From Ignavibacteria bacterium UBA6688 (lineage in GTDB: Bacteria > Bacteroidota > Ignavibacteria > UBA10030), in contig DKJQ01000152.1 in the NCBI GenBank assembly GCA_002454845.1, positions 1-8,189 on the forward strand: a stretch of 8,189 bases of DNA, written 5' to 3'. Positions 6,316 through 8,189 of the stretch are shown piece by piece (positions within the stretch are counted from its first letter, which is position 1; the number at the start of each line of letters is the position of its first letter). Both the position numbers and the translations under genes were made by a program. The notes below the pieces were generated by a model, which saw only the letters and a program-made list of their open reading frames with translations, did no database searches and was not told the DNA's origin.

Positions 6316-8087
6316 CGTACCTCCATACCACCGCCTGATGGTGGAAGTTGAATGCCTTCACCTGCTTTGAATTTGCCGGGAATGGTCACAGGGAGTTTCC
6401 CGGTGGTTCCGACAGCACCGATGAGTACTTTTGCGACCGCTTCTTCGGACTTCCGCCACCCGGAGTACGCAGCAATCATGACGTCCGTGGAGGGAAGCTT
6501 GCCGAACACGTACGGATCGCCGAACGTTACTATCGCCACCGGCTTTCTCCGGGATCCGAGGGCCGTGATGAAATTCCGGATTTGTTTCGAGAACCCAGGC
6601 GTCCCCTTCCATGATCCAACCGACAGATAGATCCCCACCACCACAATATCGGATGAGGGGAGTTGTTTGAGCATGCGCGCAATCTCTTCGCTTCCCGTGA
6701 CATTCGAAAGCCTGGAAAGCATCGCTGTGGAATCGCGTGCCTGCAAAACGGTATGCAGGGCTTCACCGATCTGTCTGTCCGGCTCATCACTGATCGTCAC
6801 GACATGCACCTTGGTACCGACTTTCAGCGGAACTGTGTTCTTTGCGTTTCGCAAGAGTGTCACGGAGGCTTGAAAGGCCGATGTTGCCAAGGCCTCCGAT
6901 TCGGGGGCCGCGACCTCCCTGGAGATCGCTTGAATATCGACAAACCGATTGCGGTCCAGACCCACCCACGACTTCGCCTCAAGAATCCTGCGGACCGATT
7001 CCTCCAAGCGCGTAGAGCTGATTCTTCCCGATTGAACAGCAGAGAGAACCCCTGTGTACGCCTCCCGAAAATCCGAAGGGACCAGTACGACATCAGCTCC
7101 GGCTTCGATCGCCAGCACGGCAGCCTCCCCGGCGGTATAATGATCGGTGATCCCCTGCATGGTCATCCCATCAGTAATGACAATACCCTGAAAACTGAGG
7201 CTTTTTCGCAATAGACCCGTGAGAATTGTCGGGGAAAGAGTAGCGGGACGGCCGCCCGGATCGAGTTGAGGAAGGGCAAGGTGGGAAGTCATGACAGCTT
7301 TCGCTCCTGCCGCGATCCCGGCTTTGAACGGCACCAACTCCACTTTCTCAAGCCTTTCCCGATTAAACGGGAGGACCGGTAATTTCATGTGCGTATCCTC
7401 TTCCGTGTCTCCGTGACCGGGAAAATGTTTGAGGGTCGCCAACATTTTCTCCTCCTGCAAACCCCTGACGTAGGCCTCCACCATTGCTGCTACCCGATCC
7501 GGATCTTCTCCGAACGAGCGGGTGTTGATGATGGGATTCCTTGCATTGTTGTTGACATCAGCTACGGGGGTGTTGGACCAGTGAATTCCCACCGCCCGCG
7601 ATTCGCGCGCGGTCACACGACCAAATTCGTACGCATGCTTCACATCGCCCGTTGCGCCGATTCCCATCGCCGATGGGAACACCGTTCCTCCGCCACTGAC
7701 GTACCGGGGTAACTCGGGGGCCCGTCCACGCACCCAACGGTACGGGTGAAGGAACCAAAGCCCTCCTTCAAGGTCGGCATTGATGAGAAGGGGTGTTCGG
7801 GAGAGTTTTTGCAGCGCGTTGGTCATCAGTGCAATGTCGGATACGGTCCCTCCGGCAATCACAAATCCTCCGACGTGATGCCTGATGACCCGCTCTTTCG
7901 CGAGGCGATAGTTTTCGCTCTCGTGGTGGGAATACACCGCAATGAGGTCCGCAATGAATAACTGTCCCACCTTCTCCTCCAGGGTCATGGAGGCCAGGGT
8001 CGACTCAACCCAATTTACATTCTGGGCACGGGTAGACATGGAGATCAGAAGTAAAATACTGATGATGGATGGATGAACCAATCTCAA
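6312..8087 (-). CDS. Exported GH3 glycoside hydrolase, beta-N-acetylhexosaminidase (NagZ-like) type
   Basis: This is a 591-residue exported enzyme of glycoside hydrolase family 3. Residues 1-21 are a signal peptide with cleavage before Gln22. The TIM barrel covers about 26-375, with SFGEDPDRVA at 191-200 and KHFPGHGDTEEDTH at 220-233. The Asp231-x-His233 pair is the acid/base dyad that marks the N-acetylglucosaminidase branch of GH3, and Asp306 (VITDGMTM) is the nucleophile. A GH3 C-terminal alpha/beta domain follows (about 400-570), as in two-domain NagZ proteins of Gram-positives. The expected product is a terminal beta-N-acetylhexosamine from a glycan or peptidoglycan fragment. The substrate loop after EGG (107-109) is unusual: the common GGRVxR motif is replaced by an aromatic-rich stretch up to FPSAM at 137, longer than usual. 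The start is TTG at 8087, fixed by a strong Shine-Dalgarno; the next ATG, at codon 17, would cut through the signal peptide. It is the first gene of the block. Some relatives are phosphorylases, so hydrolysis is inferred. Confidence 0.94.
   Translation of the reverse strand: MRLVHPSIISILLLISMSTRAQNVNWVESTLASMTLEEKVGQLFIADLIAVYSHHESENYRLAKERVIRHHVGGFVIAGGTVSDIALMTNALQKLSRTPLLINADLEGGLWFLHPYRWVRGRAPELPRYVSGGGTVFPSAMGIGATGDVKHAYEFGRVTARESRAVGIHWSNTPVADVNNNARNPIINTRSFGEDPDRVAAMVEAYVRGLQEEKMLATLKHFPGHGDTEEDTHMKLPVLPFNRERLEKVELVPFKAGIAAGAKAVMTSHLALPQLDPGGRPATLSPTILTGLLRKSLSFQGIVITDGMTMQGITDHYTAGEAAVLAIEAGADVVLVPSDFREAYTGVLSAVQSGRISSTRLEESVRRILEAKSWVGLDRNRFVDIQAISREVAAPESEALATSAFQASVTLLRNAKNTVPLKVGTKVHVVTISDEPDRQIGEALHTVLQARDSTAMLSRLSNVTGSEEIARMLKQLPSSDIVVVGIYLSVGSWKGTPGFSKQIRNFITALGSRRKPVAIVTFGDPYVFGKLPSTDVMIAAYSGWRKSEEAVAKVLIGAVGTTGKLPVTIPGKFKAGEGIQLPPSGGGMEVR
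6320..6324 (-). promoter_or_regulatory. Strong Shine-Dalgarno for the flavoprotein gene
   Basis: GGAGG on the minus strand lies 4 bases before the ATG at 6315, inside the last codons of the GH3 gene. Together with the ATGA overlap it fixes the start and suggests coupled but efficient initiation. Confidence 0.65.
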
Positions 8088-8095
8088 GAGTTATA

Positions 8096-8102
8096 CCACC
8101 TT
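8096..8102 (-). promoter_or_regulatory. Strong Shine-Dalgarno assigning a TTG start to the GH3 gene
   Basis: AAGGTGG on the minus strand sits 8 bases before the TTG at 8087. One mismatch from AAGGAGG with ideal spacing, and a complete signal peptide following, make this rare start codon credible. A TTG start behind a good ribosome site may lower expression of the first gene relative to downstream ones. Confidence 0.7.
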
Positions 8103-8189
8103 GATCGTTTGAGGACGCGTGATCAGGAAAACGATTCCTTCCGCACTTCGAATTTTTTTATTTTCGATTCAGAAACCATATGACAATTC
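8103..8189 (-). promoter_or_regulatory. Leader/upstream region of the gene block, no confident gene
   Basis: This stretch reaches the window edge and contains an A-rich run on the minus strand (about 8150-8165). A weak sigma70-like pair can be drawn: TTGTCA at 8186-8181 and AATAAA at 8162-8157, 18 bases apart, the latter only 4 of 6 matches. TGATC (8102-8106) and GATCA (8121-8125) form a small inverted repeat next to the ribosome site. All three minus-strand frames contain stops here. A short frame with an ATG at 8179 ends in TGA at 8123 and would encode 18 residues, but nothing supports it. This may equally be the tail of an upstream gene. The region is plausible as a promoter; none of the sites is proven. 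Confidence 0.3.

Noticed and set aside
8120..8165. Possible plus-strand terminator (AGGAA/TTCCT stem near a T-run at about 8152)
   Set aside because: The stem is only 5 bases and separated from the T-run by about 14 bases, so it does not fit an intrinsic terminator.
8123..8179. 18-codon minus-strand frame beginning at ATG 8179
   Set aside because: It is short, Lys/Ser-rich, has no ribosome site and sits in an AT-rich leader; there is not enough to call a gene.

Overview
All supported genes lie on the minus strand, transcribed from about 8087 down to 1. They form a tight block of seven genes. In order of transcription these are: an exported family-3 glycoside hydrolase, a dihydroorotate-dehydrogenase-like flavoprotein, a small 2[4Fe-4S] ferredoxin, a 'cyclase'-superfamily metal hydrolase, an M20 (ArgE/DapE-type) deacylase, a ROK sugar kinase, and an exported heparinase II/III-type protein that runs off the left edge. 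No rRNA, tRNA, CRISPR array, insertion sequence or phage gene was seen.

The organism looks like an environmental, Gram-negative-type heterotroph of moderate-to-high GC. Both exported proteins have short signal peptides ending in Ala-Gln. Together with the polysaccharide-degradation gene set, this is reminiscent of the Bacteroidota / Chlorobiota / Ignavibacteriota group. That placement is inference, since the window holds no marker gene.

Layout. Four junctions are 4-base start/stop overlaps: ATGA at 6312-6315, 4968-4971 and 2147-2150, and GTGA at 3097-3100. One junction is a roughly 20-base overlap (flavoprotein to ferredoxin, 5284-5303). The only real gap is 132 bases (4222-4353), between the cyclase-family gene and the M20 gene; it carries a 10-base direct repeat. 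The locus can therefore be read as two translationally coupled modules, 8087-4354 and 4221-1, that may share one transcript. The first gene has a TTG start backed by a strong Shine-Dalgarno sequence. About 100 bases of AT-rich leader lie upstream, up to the window edge.

How the genes may work together. The two exported enzymes at the ends (hexosaminidase-like GH3 and lyase-like heparinase II/III) would break down a glycan outside the cytoplasm. The ROK kinase would phosphorylate a released sugar. The M20 enzyme would remove an N-acyl group. The middle group is less usual for a glycan locus: a flavoprotein with its own ferredoxin, followed by a cyclase-family hydrolase. Flavoprotein plus ferredoxin resembles the PreA half of NAD-dependent dihydropyrimidine dehydrogenase split over two genes. 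Followed by an amide/ester hydrolase and a deacylase, it suggests redox and hydrolysis of a cyclic or N-acylated compound. Several enzymes depart from family consensus at key positions: no catalytic Cys seen in the flavoprotein, Glu to Thr in the cyclase-family protein, a reduced zinc motif in the kinase, and an insertion in the sugar-binding loop of the GH3. The pathway's real substrate may therefore be undescribed.
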